Made by a program: the position numbers and the translations under genes. Source: Epiperipatus broadwayi (taxonomy: Eukaryota; Onychophora; Udeonychophora; Euonychophora; Peripatidae). Taken from it: a stretch of DNA of 64,000 nucleotides. The notes under the pieces are model-generated. The model searched no databases, was not told the DNA's origin, and saw only the letters and a list, made by a program, of their open reading frames with translations. How positions within the stretch are numbered: position 1 is the stretch's first letter; every line of letters begins with the position of its first letter. Below are positions 48,195 through 60,600 of the stretch, in pieces. The stretch covers positions 12,800,031-12,864,030 of the forward strand of contig JAQFVV010012405.1 of NCBI GenBank assembly GCA_028023455.1. Direction: 5' to 3'.

Positions 48195-48860
48195 TTTCCT
48201 GAAGAAAAAGTGTGGTTATTCTGGAGATTTAGATCACTATTATAATTTTATTGTAATTAATAAGAATGTAGATTTCCCCATAATGCTTTTATTCTTTTAA
48301 AAAAAATCTGAAGAGTTCAGTATCATTTAGCCAGTGAATAACATCTAAGGTTTTACATTCTTGTTTTTGAAGTTTATTAAAGATCCTTTCCAGATTGATG
48401 GTGATTCGTATGAAATTCATCAAAACACATTAATTGTCAAAATTAACATAGTTTTAGAATTTTTCAAATATTTTAATAATTATAAAGCAAATAGCAGATT
48501 TTAAAGAATTTGATAGAATTATCACAAATCAAGATTGTTCACATTTAAAAAACATTAAAAAATGAATTCAGTCACCTTCTGGAAGATTGTTTAGACAATT
48601 CTTTTGTTCTGATTTACAAGTACATTTTTAAATATTTAAAAATGTCAGATATGATTTTTTTAGAATATTTATTTGTAAAATTAAATTTAAAAAAAAAAAT
48701 CAAATCCAATTCAGTGAATTTTAATATCAAGTAAAGAATTTTTTTTTTGAAACATTAACTTCTCTAGTATATATATAGTAAGTAAAGAATTTTTACCAAA
48801 GTGAAAAGTTGAGTATTTTCAAAAACTCTCACCAGATAGAACAATATCCTCAAATTGTTA
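48195..48860 (+). repeat. old dispersed repeat, family D, second copy
   Basis: Collinear with 28370-28950: TCCTGAAGAAAAAGTGTGG, GTAGATTTCCCC, AATAACATCTAAGG, TTTGATAGAATTATCACAAATCAA appear in the same order. It carries no coding sequence that can be recognised. Confidence 0.6.
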
Positions 48861-49132
48861 AATGGTTAACCATTTAATATTTTTTATATCAAATAATTCA
48901 TTTGAGGAATTATTCGCCATCATTATAATGAGAGTTTTTACAAACATTTTTAAAATGTTGTTTTAAATCATATATATTTTATGCTATGTTTTAATTCCAA
49001 AAAAGTTCAATAGATGTTAGAATAAATAAAACTTCAGCAGGATAAAAGATTCTTAAATCCTGCCATGATATATATCCTTTGTATTTATATATGACACTAA
49101 CTTTTATAACATTACCATATATTACTAAATTG

Positions 49133-49800
49133 TCCAAGCACTTTACTACTGTTACACAATGCTTTATTTACCAACCTTTCTTACAGTTTTGATTGCCCCA
49201 GAAATCTTCTTCAGAACTTTATATCTCCTAACCTCAACTGTTAAAATTCTTATACTTCTTGAAAAAAGATAAAGGAATACTGGAAATAGAGTATGGATAA
49301 GAAGAAAGAAAAACATTAATATAGGTATATAAGTGGATACATGGAGCAGATAAAGAATATTAAGAATTTGATAGGATTGTAACAGTTGAGGTTAGGAGAT
49401 ATAAAGTTCTGAAGAAGATTGCTGTGGCAATCGAAACTGTAAGAAAGGGTGGTAAATAAAGCATTGTGTAACAGTAGTAAAGTGCTTGGACAATTTAGTA
49501 TAAAATGGTATATATTTGACAATGCAATAAGAAAGAGTAGTTATTATACTTCTTAAAGAAGATAAATGAATACTGGAAATAGAGCTTGGATAAGAAGAAA
49601 CAATGATATACATATTTGACTGAATACGTGGAGCATATAACAAATATTAAGAATTTGATAGGTTTGTAATAGTTGAGGTTAGGAGATATAAAGTTCTGAA
49701 GAAGATTTCTGGGGTAATCAACACTGTAAAAAAGGGTGGTAAATAAAGCGTGTGGATAATTTAGTATTATATGGTATACATTTGGCAATGCAATAAGAAA
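49133..49800. repeat. inverted plus direct repeat with PLE-like tails
   Basis: 49133-49241 is the reverse complement of 49381-49491 (TCCAAGCACTTTACTACTG to CCTAACCTCAACTGTT). A further direct copy of the right part follows at about 49540-49800. Each copy holds CTGAAGAAGATTGC, a loop, CAATCGAAACTGTAAG and GGTAAATAAAGC, a helix GATTG/CAATC set before GAAAC as in PLE and foldback tails here. AATAAA in each tail suggests that transcripts end there. Confidence 0.75.
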
Positions 49801-49804
49801 GAAT

Positions 49805-52540
49805 AGTTATACTTTTTTATAACATTATTTGGAAAAAATAATTCAAATAATAAATTTGATTATTTGTAAGTTTATTAATAATTCATAACTATTTTTGAAC
49901 AATAATTATGTAATTATTATTAAAAAATCAAGATATATATTATTACTTATTTATTTAGAACAGGGATGTTTTATTTTTAAAAATAAAATGTTATATTTTT
50001 GGACAATGCAAATTACCTTGAGGGTTTTTTCAAGCTATTTGCTGACACCTGATTAGTGAAATCAGAAACCATAAGTGTGAATATAGAGCAATACTGTGAA
50101 AAATATTTTAAAAAATTAAACTTTTTAAAACATAACCTATGTATGAGTTATTAATAATTATTCAATCACATTTTATAAACAAATGGCAAATTAAAAAGAT
50201 TTCTTTTATTTTTTGAAAATGAAAGTGTTTGTCTCAGCAATGATGAAGTAAGATGCTAATTGTTTTGATTAGATGTAATTTTTTTAATATTTTCAGATGT
50301 CAAATAAAATTTACTTCATTTGTAAACAAAAATATCTATCAAATAAAGTCAAATTTGTTTTATTCCAATAAATAACAACCATTTAATCTTAAATTTAATG
50401 TTGGACACATACAGTCAATGAAAACAATTCATTAAAATTGATTTTATTTACTATTACCCTAAATTTGAAAAGTCTAAATAATTGTTTCATAGTAAAACTT
50501 ATAATTGGTTTTTGGCCACAATATAGATTCATCACATAAATGCTACAAGTGATATCAATACTACTCCTAAAAAGAATATTTGATTTATATAGATATCATC
50601 TTAAATTTAATTTTTTATTATAAGAATTATTTATAATATATATTAAAATGTTTGTAAAAAAAATTAAAATATATACTTATAAAATTGCAAAAATTGAGAT
50701 ATAAAATTATTTTTGTTGAACCAGATTCAGTTCATTGTTTTTTTTATAATTAGCTTTGGTAATGAAATAAATTTATTTTTTATTATTGTAGGCATTAGAT
50801 ACAATATGTTTTATAATGTTTTAAAAAGTAAAAAAAAATATTTGCAAAAGATGAAGAGAACTTACAGCCATTTAGACTATAAGCAGTATGAGGTACTGCT
50901 AAATCAGTAAAAGGAGATATAAAATTTATATTATATAAGATAAATTTAAACTAACTTTATTTTTTTCAAAATAAAGACTTACTTAGCAATTTACTAAAAT
51001 GGACACCTGCTCAATTTAAAAATCACTACAAAATGAAGACATTTGAAAATTTAACCTAGTATCATATATTGGTTATAACTGTTGTGGATGAAAAATGTCT
51101 ACATTGCATGTAAAAATCATAAACAATTTAAATTTCTCATTTTATTTCGATAGCCATATATATATGCATGTGTATCACAACACACAATTTAAGTGTATAT
51201 ATATTTACTGCTAGTGCCAAAAATGAATAGATAAATAAACTAAGTGATTTTTATAAACAGTAAAAAAAATCATTATTGACACTTATTAAAGCAGGAAACT
51301 ACACCAATTTTGTGCACGTAGTACTTTGGTCTTAGTATTTTTCTTGCATTCATTATTTTATATGTGTTTATCATAGAAAATTGATTTTATTAGCAAAAAT
51401 GTATATTGTAGCATTTATGCATTATAGAATACTTTTTTGTAGTATACCCTATTGTGAGTGTGTGTGCATATTATTTATATTAGTGTATGATCCAGTCTTC
51501 ATGATTTCAATAATCATTCTCCATTCCAACTGTCACAATGGTATTATATGTTGGAAATCATAATTTATTACCCCCCCCCTTCTAGATCTTTTTTTCTATT
51601 GTTTTTTTATGAAGTTAGAATGGCGATACATATTTTAAAATATTTGCTAATGATAAAAATAATTTTATTATTTAAAATAATGATTTTATTTTTTTAACAA
51701 AAAAAAATTCTAACAATAAACAAATTTATTAATGTATGTATATATGTGTTAAATAAAAAGGCTTAAAAGAGTGAATTGAAAATTATTTTTCAATTTTCGT
51801 TTTTGTTTATATAAGGTATTATATTTTGATTAACATTTACAACATTTACTTTAAAAAAAAAAAACTCATTTAATTTTTTATAAATATATGTAGTTGAAAG
51901 TAGTTCAAAATTTAATTTTTGTCATTTAAATTTTTCAATCTCATGTCAATTTTAAATCGAAGCATCCTTCCATGTTCACTTGGCGGTGATAAAATTATTA
52001 AAATATTTCACATCCTGCCACTTTTAAAGATGATATATCCAAATTTTCAAACAACATTTATTAAACTACTTTTATTTAAGGAGACTCAATAAAAAATAAA
52101 AATCGTTAACATTTTTTTTAATAGATTATCTTATTTTTAAAAATGCTTTACCTTAAAACATATCTACTTGTATAATAAAATGTTTAATTTCTTGATGTTA
52201 TTTGACAGTTTTAAAAATAACACGGTTTTTTTAAGTACTGTAGTTGATTTTCATTTTATTAATAAGATATAAAAAAAAAAGAAAACATTCTGCATGTAAA
52301 TAACTTATCAACAAACCCTAGCAAAGGCTAATAATTTCCTTATATCAGCATTATTAAACCACTCCAATTCTGTAAATTGTGTCTGTGTGGGCTGGGGGAG
52401 GTTCTCTATAACCCTCAATTGACTAGAATTTAAGGATGTAATACACATTTGTAAAATATTTTAAAATAGAAAACATTTTTAAAAGACCCAATGAATCCAT
52501 CACATGGAAAACCATGCGATGTTCAAGCACCGATGAGTTG
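49805..52540. other. AT-rich intergenic DNA with an old repeat
   Basis: No gene recognised. 50285-50400 reversed resembles 15495-15605. A C10 run is at 51572-51581. Confidence 0.4.
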
Positions 52541-52549
52541 AACTTCATT

Positions 52550-52615
52550 AGATATCTTTAGCTCTTGAGTCCGTTATGCTACCACTGCACTAAATCACAC
52601 AAGGCATAATTTATT
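52550..52615 (-). repeat. tRNA-like SINE fragment
   Basis: On the minus strand TTTAGTGCAGTGGTAGCATAA resembles a tRNA A box/D arm, with CTCAAGAGC as a possible anticodon arm. A weak B box (GGTGCTTGAACATC) lies further on near 52520-52535. The arms do not make a full tRNA. Confidence 0.45.
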
Positions 52616-53159
52616 AAGATTAATAATAATGATGTTTTCGTTGCACTTATGATCATCATCATTTGTCTATATAAACAAAGGCAAATATCCTTTAATAAAA
52701 TACCTCTAGGCAGCAGAAATGAATTTGCTGTTAACTGAAAGGAAACCCTTTAAATTCCTCTTGGAGGCCTTAAAAGAACTCAGCAGGGCAAATTCCTAAT
52801 GTCCATTCCATACGTTCTTGACTTGTCTTTGCAGTTGTTAATACTATATGATTATTCGTGAATGGGATGCTGACCAACATACATTAGCCAGTATGGTGAG
52901 TTTATTGGCTTTTTACCTCTGAGTTTATGATGAAGAAACACTCTGGTCTTTCTGCTCAGTTGCCTGATAGCTATTAACTGAAATATCAGTTTAGTTTTTT
53001 TGAAGGCAGAATGAATGTGTATGTGTGAATGAATTTTTTTTTCTAATAGATATTTACAGGCAAAAATAAATATGGCCATTATTTCCAGGGGGCTGTAAAT
53101 TCACCAGCCAAGGCAGCCCTTGGTGGCCAAAAACAGAGGGTGCTAACAATCTTCTGATT

Positions 53160-53967
53160 ATGGACCCAGGCTGCCATTTGATGATGACCTTTTATTTAAG
53201 TACTTATAACTTCAAATCCCTTTCAAATGAAAGAAGGTTGCAAGAATTGGAGGAAGAATTGTCTCATATTAAATGGGATATTATTATACTTTGTGAAGAT
53301 GAAGAGACAATTGATTTAAACAATGGTTATATACTGTATTACAAAGCAACAATCATTGAAAATACAAGTGCAGTAGGATTCATTATAAATAAAAAGTGGA
53401 AGAACAACATTATAGTGATTGATAGTATATCTGATGGAGTGGCAAAATTAGTGTATTCAACTTAAAAGTAGTCATCAAATACAGATAATTCAGGTCTATA
53501 TTTCAACAAGATTTCACTGCAATGAAGTAATCAATTTTTATATGGATGTATAAAAAGCTTTTGATCAGACCAAACAATGTTTTTAAATTCTCAAGAGAGA
53601 TTTTAATGCTAGAATTGGTAAATGATTGAAATATGAAAATGCTGCAGGTAAATTTGGTTATAGTGATAGAAATGAAAAAGGACATAGATTTGTAGAGTTT
53701 TCAGACAAAAAAAAAACATTGTTTATTTATTTTGAGAAAAATATTAAAAACAAATGGACATGGAAACATCCAAATGAGAGTACAACAGAATTAGTTTATA
53801 TTTTGACTAACAGAAAATATGTATTTCAAGATTGTAATGTTCTTAATAAATTTAAAGCAGGAAGTGATCATCGATTAGTAATATATAAGATATATGTTAA
53901 TTCAAAACTAATGAGACAAAAATTATTGAGAAAAACCATATTCATAGTTGATATTCTTAATCTTTAG
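53160..53967 (+). pseudogene. RTE LINE endonuclease domain, broken
   Basis: The open segment 53160-53465 contains LQELEEELSHIKWDIIILCE and SAVGFIINKKW, the N-terminal part of an APE-type nuclease where family members have a catalytic glutamate. A frame change leads to ILRGDFNARIG-like residues near 53590-53625 and on to 53626-53967, which includes RLVIYKI from the SDHRLV block (GSDHRLV at about 53860). Stops between the pieces rule out function. Confidence 0.8.
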
Positions 53968-54499
53968 AAACATTCCAATGAATTTAAATTAGAACTTACA
54001 AATCATTTCCAAATATAAACAGATTTTAAACATGATTCAGATTTGAATGAAATCAATAGAAAGATAACTGATACACTTTTGAACACTACAACAAAGATAA
54101 CTGGTACAAAAAAAAAGCAATTGGCCAGTAAAGTTTTTTCTGAGACTAGACAATTTATGATTTAAAAAAAGGAATTTGAAAATATTTAAAAAGGATGCAT
54201 TAAAAAAGATTGAATATCTCAAATTTTGTAAAGTAGTGCCAAAGTGAATTGATAATGATATAAGAAAGTATAATTGTGAACTAGCAAGTAAAGCTATAAA
54301 AAAAATAGAAGTCTTATGAGGGCAAAACAATATCTTGCTATTAGTAGAAAACTTATTTCTGCAATATGAAAAAAATATGGGACTATTACTAAAAAGAGAG
54401 ATAACATACTGAAATGACAGAAGAATTTTATCAAGAATTATATAGCAATAAAGAAGAAGCAAAAATAATCCTACAATTACTATATCTTTTGAATTGCCC

Positions 54500-55550
54500 A
54501 GGATTTTAAATGAAGAAGTGAGACATGTAATTAAATTTATAAAGAAGGGAAAAGCTTCAGGTAATGATGGAATTATAATTTATGTCGTAAAAGTAGTAAG
54601 TAAATAAATAGAAAAAATTTTGGCACAGTTATATAACAATTATCTAAATGATAAAGATACACCAGTTGATTGAAAAAATGCAGGATTAATATTAATATTT
54701 AAGAATGGTCATAAAGAAGATATTAAAAATGAAAGACCTCTCAGTCTTTTATCAGTTCTATACAAAATTTTTACCAAAATAATTACAACTCACCTACAGA
54801 GAACCTTGGATTTTAACCAAACAGAAAAAAAACAAGCTGGATTTAAAAGTTGTTTTAGTACAGTGGATCACATTCAAGAATTGAGAGAAGTTATAGAAAG
54901 GACCAATGAATGAGTTGCCATTATGCTTAGGATTTTTACATTATGAAAAGGCATTTGATTCTATAAGGATGTCTTCAGTGATTAAAGCATTAGATTGTCA
55001 TGGTATAGACCCAGAATATTGTCATATTCTGAAGAATATTTATAAAAATGCAGCAGCAACAATTAGATTACATTATGATACTAAAAAATTAACATTGAGA
55101 AGGGTGTATAACAGGATGACTCCATATCTCCAAAACTTTTCATAGCAGGTTTGCAAAATGTAGTTTGTGATTAAAATAGTAAGGAGAAAGTTAAGGAAAT
55201 AAAAGTAAATGGAGATTATTTAAGTCATCTAGATTTTGAACATGATGTAGTTGCTTTTGCAAATAATGCTTTAGAGCTTCAAGGAAGGTTGCAACAATTA
55301 TTAGATGAAAGTAAGAAATAGAATTAAAGATAAATACTAAAATGTCCAAAAAAAAAACATTCAGTAGATTATCTCAGAAAAAATAATACAGATTCACAAT
55401 AATGATTCAGAAAAAGTTAACAACTATAAATATCTTAGACTGATGAAAACATAGTCAATGAAATTAATTATAGAATTAAACTTGAATGGATTGCTTTTAA
55501 TAGAAATAACTTAGAATTAAAAGGAAATATGTCTATATGTTTAGAAGTTT
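54500..55550 (+). pseudogene. RTE LINE reverse transcriptase, broken
   Basis: KGKASGNDGIIIY (about 54545, usually KAPGSDG), [15 protein letters not shown] (about 54735), FLHYEKAFDSIRMSSVIKAL (54906-55145) and LSHLDFEHDVVAFANNA (about 55220, where the FADD box has become FEHD) follow in the normal order. The loss of a catalytic aspartate and numerous stops make it clearly dead. Confidence 0.82.
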
Positions 55551-55999
55551 AATAGATCTTTTTAAGTAGTTCTTGCATATGGATTGAAGATTTGGATGTT
55601 TAACAGAAGAAAATGCAAAGATTTCATACCACATTATGTTAGGAGTCATAATAAAAGATTGAAATACGAAATATATGGGTAAGAGAACAAACAGAAATCA
55701 TGGGGGGGCATTGAAAAAATTAAAAAGACAAAATTAGACTAAAATAAAATTAGATTCAACATATTGCAATTAGACCAAACATATTGCAAGCAGAGATGAT
55801 AATTGATGGACAATTAAAAATTTTAATTGGATTGATTATAATATTCTGGACTATTGTGGAGAAGAGAGGTTAATAATCAAAAGTAACTGGATTAAACTTT
55901 GAAAAATCTTCATCTTGCAGTAGAACGATAATGGTTTAAAATGATTATGTTGATGATGACAAGGGATTTAGAATAAGAATAGATAAGTTATTTAAAGAA

Positions 56000-57215
56000 A
56001 ATAGAAGAAATGTTGAAAAAATGAATGCAAGCCAATAAATAGGTTGATTATATGAAAGTTATATAAAATATGAAAAGATGTATTCAATATTCAAAGGAGC
56101 TTCATATTATTTAGTGTAATAGAAACTTTTTATATCATAAAAGAAGTAAAATTGAGATAATAATTTGAAATGTAAATGAAATTCAATATGAGAGGATTAT
56201 TTTTGCAGTGTAGAATGTTGAAAAACTATCAGGATAAAATTTGCAGAGATTGAGGAGATGCAAAGGAATTAAGGGGTTTATCTGTTCAGATCTTTATTTC
56301 AAGAACTATACATGATTACTGATAGCAATAATCTGAGTTAGTGGTTATAAATTGGAAAAAGTAATGATGTGGGTGTACAATTAGAAACAGATGTGTTTAC
56401 AATGGTATATATTGATTTCAGAAAGATGGTTGTTAGAGTCTCTGGGCTCTTGGATTACATTCAAACCTTCTAACTTATCTAAAGAGAAGTAATTTTGTTG
56501 TATTTTCATTTACCATTGTCAAACTTCCTCCACTCACAACTTTGACGCCATCCATTTCAGATAAATACAATAATGATTCTTACTAATCATTTTCGAAACT
56601 AGAGATTATCTCTAGCACAGATATAGACTTTAAACCTCAGTTAAAGATTAATATATCTGATTTTTTTTATTTTACACACACGGAGTTATTCACCTTTCTC
56701 TTTCCCATTTTATGTTATATCTTTGTTATCACAAGCTAAAATAATTTTAACTCTGTATGTTGTAAAATTGCGTTCTAAAATGACTCTAATTAAAGTATTG
56801 TGAACAACTTTTAACAAAAGCCATAGATTAAAATCTCCATTAATTATCTCCCCTCCTTCTATTTTATATATATAATTTCAATATCACATCAACCGAATGC
56901 TTTTCTATATCTTATTTATTTAGATAAAGTTAATGAATTGATTTATATTTAATTTTTATAGACAGCTTTTTTGAGATAAAACAGTTGAAACGTTGGAGTT
57001 TTGTATTATATAAATGTATATATATGTTCAGTACTGAGATAAAAAAATAAAGTTTTTGAAAAGAAAAAGGAGAAGGCCTTTTAATTTGTTGATATTATTA
57101 TAATTTTTGTTTAACATGTTTAATATGGGAATTGGATACAACAGTCTACAGTAGTCTGAAATTGCCATAGCTAAAATTTAATATTTAATAAATAACTATC
57201 ATAAAATTAGCTTTA
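56000..57215. other. AT-rich intergenic DNA
   Basis: No gene recognised. CAGTTGAAACGTTGG followed by AATAAAG at 56975-57055 resembles a PLE-type terminal tail but lacks the upstream core. Confidence 0.4.
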
Positions 57216-57224
57216 TGTTTTGAT

Positions 57225-57400
57225 TTGTAGATTATGAAAAGTCATTTGATTCTGTAAGCATTTCTACCTGGTGATTAAAGCATTGAATCATGAAAATGTA
57301 GACTCTGGAAATTGTTAAATTCTGAAAAAATGTCCATTGAAATGGTACAGCAATGTTTATATTTCATGGTGATTTTAAGAAGATTAACATAAAGAAGTGT
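57225..57400 (+). pseudogene. short fragment of RTE LINE reverse transcriptase
   Basis: DYEKSFDSVSIS, then a stop and frame changes to ALNHENVDSGNC-like residues, matching the block FVDYEKAFDSIQISS of the copies at 5.8 and 54.9 kb. Only about 175 bp are recognisable. Confidence 0.7.
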
Positions 57401-57709
57401 TATCATGTTTAATAAAGATAAAATATTTTTCTCTTGTTGGAGGTGTCATCCTGTGATAAGAGACCATAAATCTGTTTCATATTGTCATTTAACACATACA
57501 ACAATTTTAATATTTTAAAGTGCATTGTTTTTAATAAACAAATTAAATAATAAATTATTTAATTTTTTGCTTATTTCCTTGATGCAAATTTTTGGGGTTT
57601 AAGTTTATTAAATTTAAAATTTGACAAATGTTTAGTCAAATTGATTATGAATGAGATTTCTTATTTAAATTGTCCGACAGATAGACAGAGAGATACAGTA
57701 TTTTGTGAA

Positions 57710-58150
57710 TAAACAGGCAAAAACTCACTATACGTATTGTCACACAGCAAGCTAGAGTAATCAATGGATGGCAGAAGGCTTGTGCATAAAATCCCTATCT
57801 AGTGGCTACTCATCCAATATCCCCAGACTAGTTTCTGGCTTGTGGCCTTCATCAGTGAGGAGTCTTGGATCTGAGAGCACTGCACCTAGATCTTAAGATC
57901 TAATGCAATCCTCCAAGAGCCATCTTTTATCTCTACTTAACTACAAAACTATGAGTCTTAAATTGAAAACACCTTAATATTTTCAATTCAAGCCCATCAG
58001 CTTATATAGTCATATAGGTCTGAAGTCAATTCAGTACCTATATATTTTTGTGTCTTTGGTTCTTTAATAACCACAGCCACAAATATCCTATTAGGCAGGA
58101 TTGCTAGCTTGCTGCATGGCAATACGTATAGTGAGTTTTTGCCTGTTTTA
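57710..58150 (-). mobile_element. complete family A element with terminal inverted repeats
   Basis: The left end TAAACAGGCAAAAACTCACT (57710 on) and right end AGTGAGTTTTTGCCTGTTTTA (to 58150) are reverse complements over ~30 bp, enclosing ~440 bp. No ORF is seen. Inside, on the minus strand, is the hammerhead-like motif at 57814-57868. Partial copies occur at 0.7-0.95, 8.4, 9.7, 11.5 and 45.5-46.25 kb. Terminal inverted repeats suggest a MITE, while the ribozyme and the head-to-tail units near 46 kb suggest a retrozyme; the sequence does not settle which. Confidence 0.85.
57814..57868 (-). ncRNA. type I hammerhead-like motif, family A (best copy)
   Basis: On the minus strand: CCAAGAC, TCCTCA, CTGATGA (core), A-GGC-CACAA-GCC-A (helix II), GAAAC-TA-GTC (core, minimal helix III, cleavage-site GTC), TGGGGA, TATTGG. 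Helix I is formed by TCCTCA with TGGGGA (one G-T pair) and, past an internal loop, CCAA with TTGG. All invariant core positions are present. Two cautions: the first pair of helix II is A-A rather than G-C, and helix III has no loop, so activity as a monomer is unlikely. Confidence 0.6.
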
Positions 58151-58154
58151 ATAA

Positions 58155-58650
58155 CAGTTATAAGCAAGCATAAGAAATGGTGATCGTGTGATATTTTGTG
58201 AATATGTAGACATTTACAAATTGGTTTTTTTTATTCTTAAAAACGACTTTTAGACAATATCTTTTTTTTTAATTAAAAGTCTAAGTTGAAATTCTTCAAA
58301 GCTTAAAGAAAAAGGAAGGAAAAATGTTTTTTTAAGAAACGGTTTACAATTAAGTTGTAAATTTATTTTGTGCTTCTGATAATTAATTTCATATCAATAA
58401 ATTTGAGAGAATATTTTTCTACATATAATTTTAATTTCAACTTTGAACTTAACTGAGTCTTTTAATAACGATTGTAATAAACTGCTCTGTGTGTGTGTAC
58501 GTCGAAACAGGAAGTGACAAAGAAAACAGATAAACAAATAAATAGAAACGGATTGAACTGACCAATAATGAAAGAATAGTTTTCCCTAAGGAAAGTGTGT
58601 AAATTATAAATATTTGTTAGCTTGTAAAAACTTGTAGCATTCATTATATT
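58155..58650. other. AT-rich intergenic DNA
   Basis: No gene recognised; the short minus-strand open frame at 58462-58659 has no domain. Confidence 0.4.
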
Positions 58651-58654
58651 ATCA

Positions 58655-58745
58655 TGCATAGTTTGGCTTAATAGTAAAACGGCAGATTCAGGAGTTCACT
58701 TATATAGATCCGGTTCAGTGCTGTTGCTTCCGGTATTCGAATTCC
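58655..58745 (+). repeat. tRNA-like SINE fragment
   Basis: TTGGCTTAATAGTAAAACGGC resembles an A box/D arm, CAGATTCAGGAGTTC could supply the anticodon arm, and GGTATTCGAATTCC at about 58732 is a good B box. A poly-T/A tract follows at 58770-58790. Confidence 0.5.
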
Positions 58746-59199
58746 TTATAAACCCATTTGATTATTTTGATTATTTTTTTTTTTTTTAAAAATACAAATT
58801 ATATAATTTTTTATTTTGTTAAAAAATGTCTAAGATTTTTTTTCTTAAGTTATTTTTATAATTCAATGTCAATTACCAAAAACTAAACTAGTCCATATAA
58901 TAAATCGAGTATACCAATTCACAATGAAATCATAAGCCAAAATTAAATTATAAAATTCACTATCAATGGTTTCCCTGCCAATGCAGACTCCTCAAATGCA
59001 AAGCAACACAACAAAAAAAACAGATTAGAATTGTGGAAAAGAAGGATAATACATATTTGTTTTGGACTGTGTTAAGTTGCTTTTAAGAAGTCTGCCTTGA
59101 TAGAGAAATCATTGGCAGTGATTTTTATAATTTAATTTTAGCTATTGATTTAATTGTGAATACTTTGTGAAACATGATTTATTATGATCCCATGAATAC

Positions 59200-59611
59200 T
59201 GTCGTGTATTAAAAAAAAACTTTCACTTCATTTTATTATTTACCACAGTATATAGGTTTATTAAAATAAGAAAATATTCCAAGTACATGCTACTTTTAAA
59301 TGAATTACACTACACACTATATATATAGAAGTATTTTTATTTGCTGTGTGACGTGTCTTCACGCCTTGACAGATTTACCTGTTCATTGGCTCGATTCTTT
59401 CCATTACTCCAATGGTCCGTTCTTCTGCATGTTCATCAATCAATATGTCCTCATGATTTATCTATAGTCTGGCTTGTTATCAATTTATTTATCCGTAATT
59501 CTTTGTCTTCCATATTCTGTTTTACATATTTTCATTCTCATTTTAACAAATAACTTATATAACGGTAATTTCACTTCTGAAATATTGGTTTTTCTTTTAC
59601 CAATCATTTCA
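59200..59611 (-). repeat. 3' LTR of the Gypsy element
   Basis: 412 bp, with TG...CA-type ends. Next to it, at 59612-59623 on plus (CTTCCTCCCCTC), is the polypurine tract on the minus strand. Confidence 0.92.
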
Positions 59612-59623
59612 CTTCCTCCCCTC
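59612..59623 (-). other. polypurine tract
   Basis: GAGGGGAGGAAG on the minus strand directly before the 3' LTR; this is where plus-strand DNA synthesis starts in LTR elements. Confidence 0.8.
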
Positions 59624-60049
59624 ATTTCAGAAATAGAAATATTTCCATTACACATAGTCTTTGAATCATTCGAGTATATGTCTATTTTTTGTGGGCCTGG
59701 GTGACTTATTCTTGTGTAGTTCTTCTGGTTTGTCTCCATCTTTTTCACTATTTGCTTCTGTTGCTATTTGTCTCTTTTCTTTTCCTTTCCCTGTACTATT
59801 ATTTCCATGCCTCTCAGTGTCAATCTTATCCTCGCTTGGTCTTCATTCCCATTGCCATTCATCTGATACTCTTTTTCACATGTAGTTTATGTGTCTTCTA
59901 TATATTCTTTTGTTTGGACCATTTATTTCATATATCTTGTTTCCCTGTATCCATGTCTTCCTTAATATGTCTCTAAACCAGATTGGTTCTTAGTTGTTAA
60001 ATTCTTTATCCATTTTGTCATGTTATATTATGTTGCTCTCTTTTGGAAA

Positions 60050-60600
60050 TAATGCAGCTAATTTTGTTCTCAATTTTCATCCGCATAGCATAGTACATCT
60101 GCTGGTGATTTACACATTGCCATTGATGGTGTTGTGTGTTGAGCCATCATGAACACTTGTAGCTCTTTTTGATATTTTTGTTTCTGGATATTTCACTTGT
60201 ACTGCATTTTCAGCTAGACCATTTGATTGAGGATGGTATGATGGTGACCACACTTGTTGTATATCATGTTCTTCACAAAATTGTTGCATTTCCATTCCAG
60301 CAAATGCAATGCCATTGTCAGATACTAAAACCTTGGGTACCCATGAATCATGAAAATGTTTTAAGGCATTTGATTTCTTCATTCGCCATCATGTCATACT
60401 TTATGTGCTTCAATCCATCTGGAGTGTGTGTGTACAAGTATCAACAGCATTTTCCCATCTACTGTTCCAGCATGGTCCATGTGTACCCTCTCCCATAGTT
60501 TCTTTGCTGGTTGCCATGTGGTCAGGTTCTTTTGTGGCATTGCAGCATGTGTTTGGCATACATAGCATTTCTTGATATAGTGTTCTTGGCCACCATACAT
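60050..60600 (-). pseudogene. Gypsy integrase, broken
   Basis: CYVCQTHAAMPQ (60394-60600) carries the cysteine half of the HHCC zinc-binding domain. It is followed by VHMDHAGTVDGK, the first catalytic aspartate, and then, in another frame, VLVSDNGIAFAG (second aspartate) and SYHPQSNGLAENAV (glutamate) at 60110-60382. The DDE triad is thus present. The domain is split by a frame change between 60382 and 60394, and the C-terminal part continues without a clear domain toward 59700. Confidence 0.88.

Larger units (their letters stand above)
52709..55960 (+). mobile_element. full-length, inactive RTE-like LINE, plus strand
   Basis: Collinear with the reverse complement of 4800-7983: it starts GGCAGCAGAAATGAATTTGC at the same 5' position, shares AGGGCAAATTCCTAATG and CAACATACATTAGCCAGTA in the leader, then endonuclease, reverse transcriptase, and a worn GATAATGGTT...GATGATGAC 3' end. 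Length (~3.25 kb) agrees. It has many stops and substitutions, and no clear TSD is left, so it is older than the 4.8-8.0 kb copy. Confidence 0.88.
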
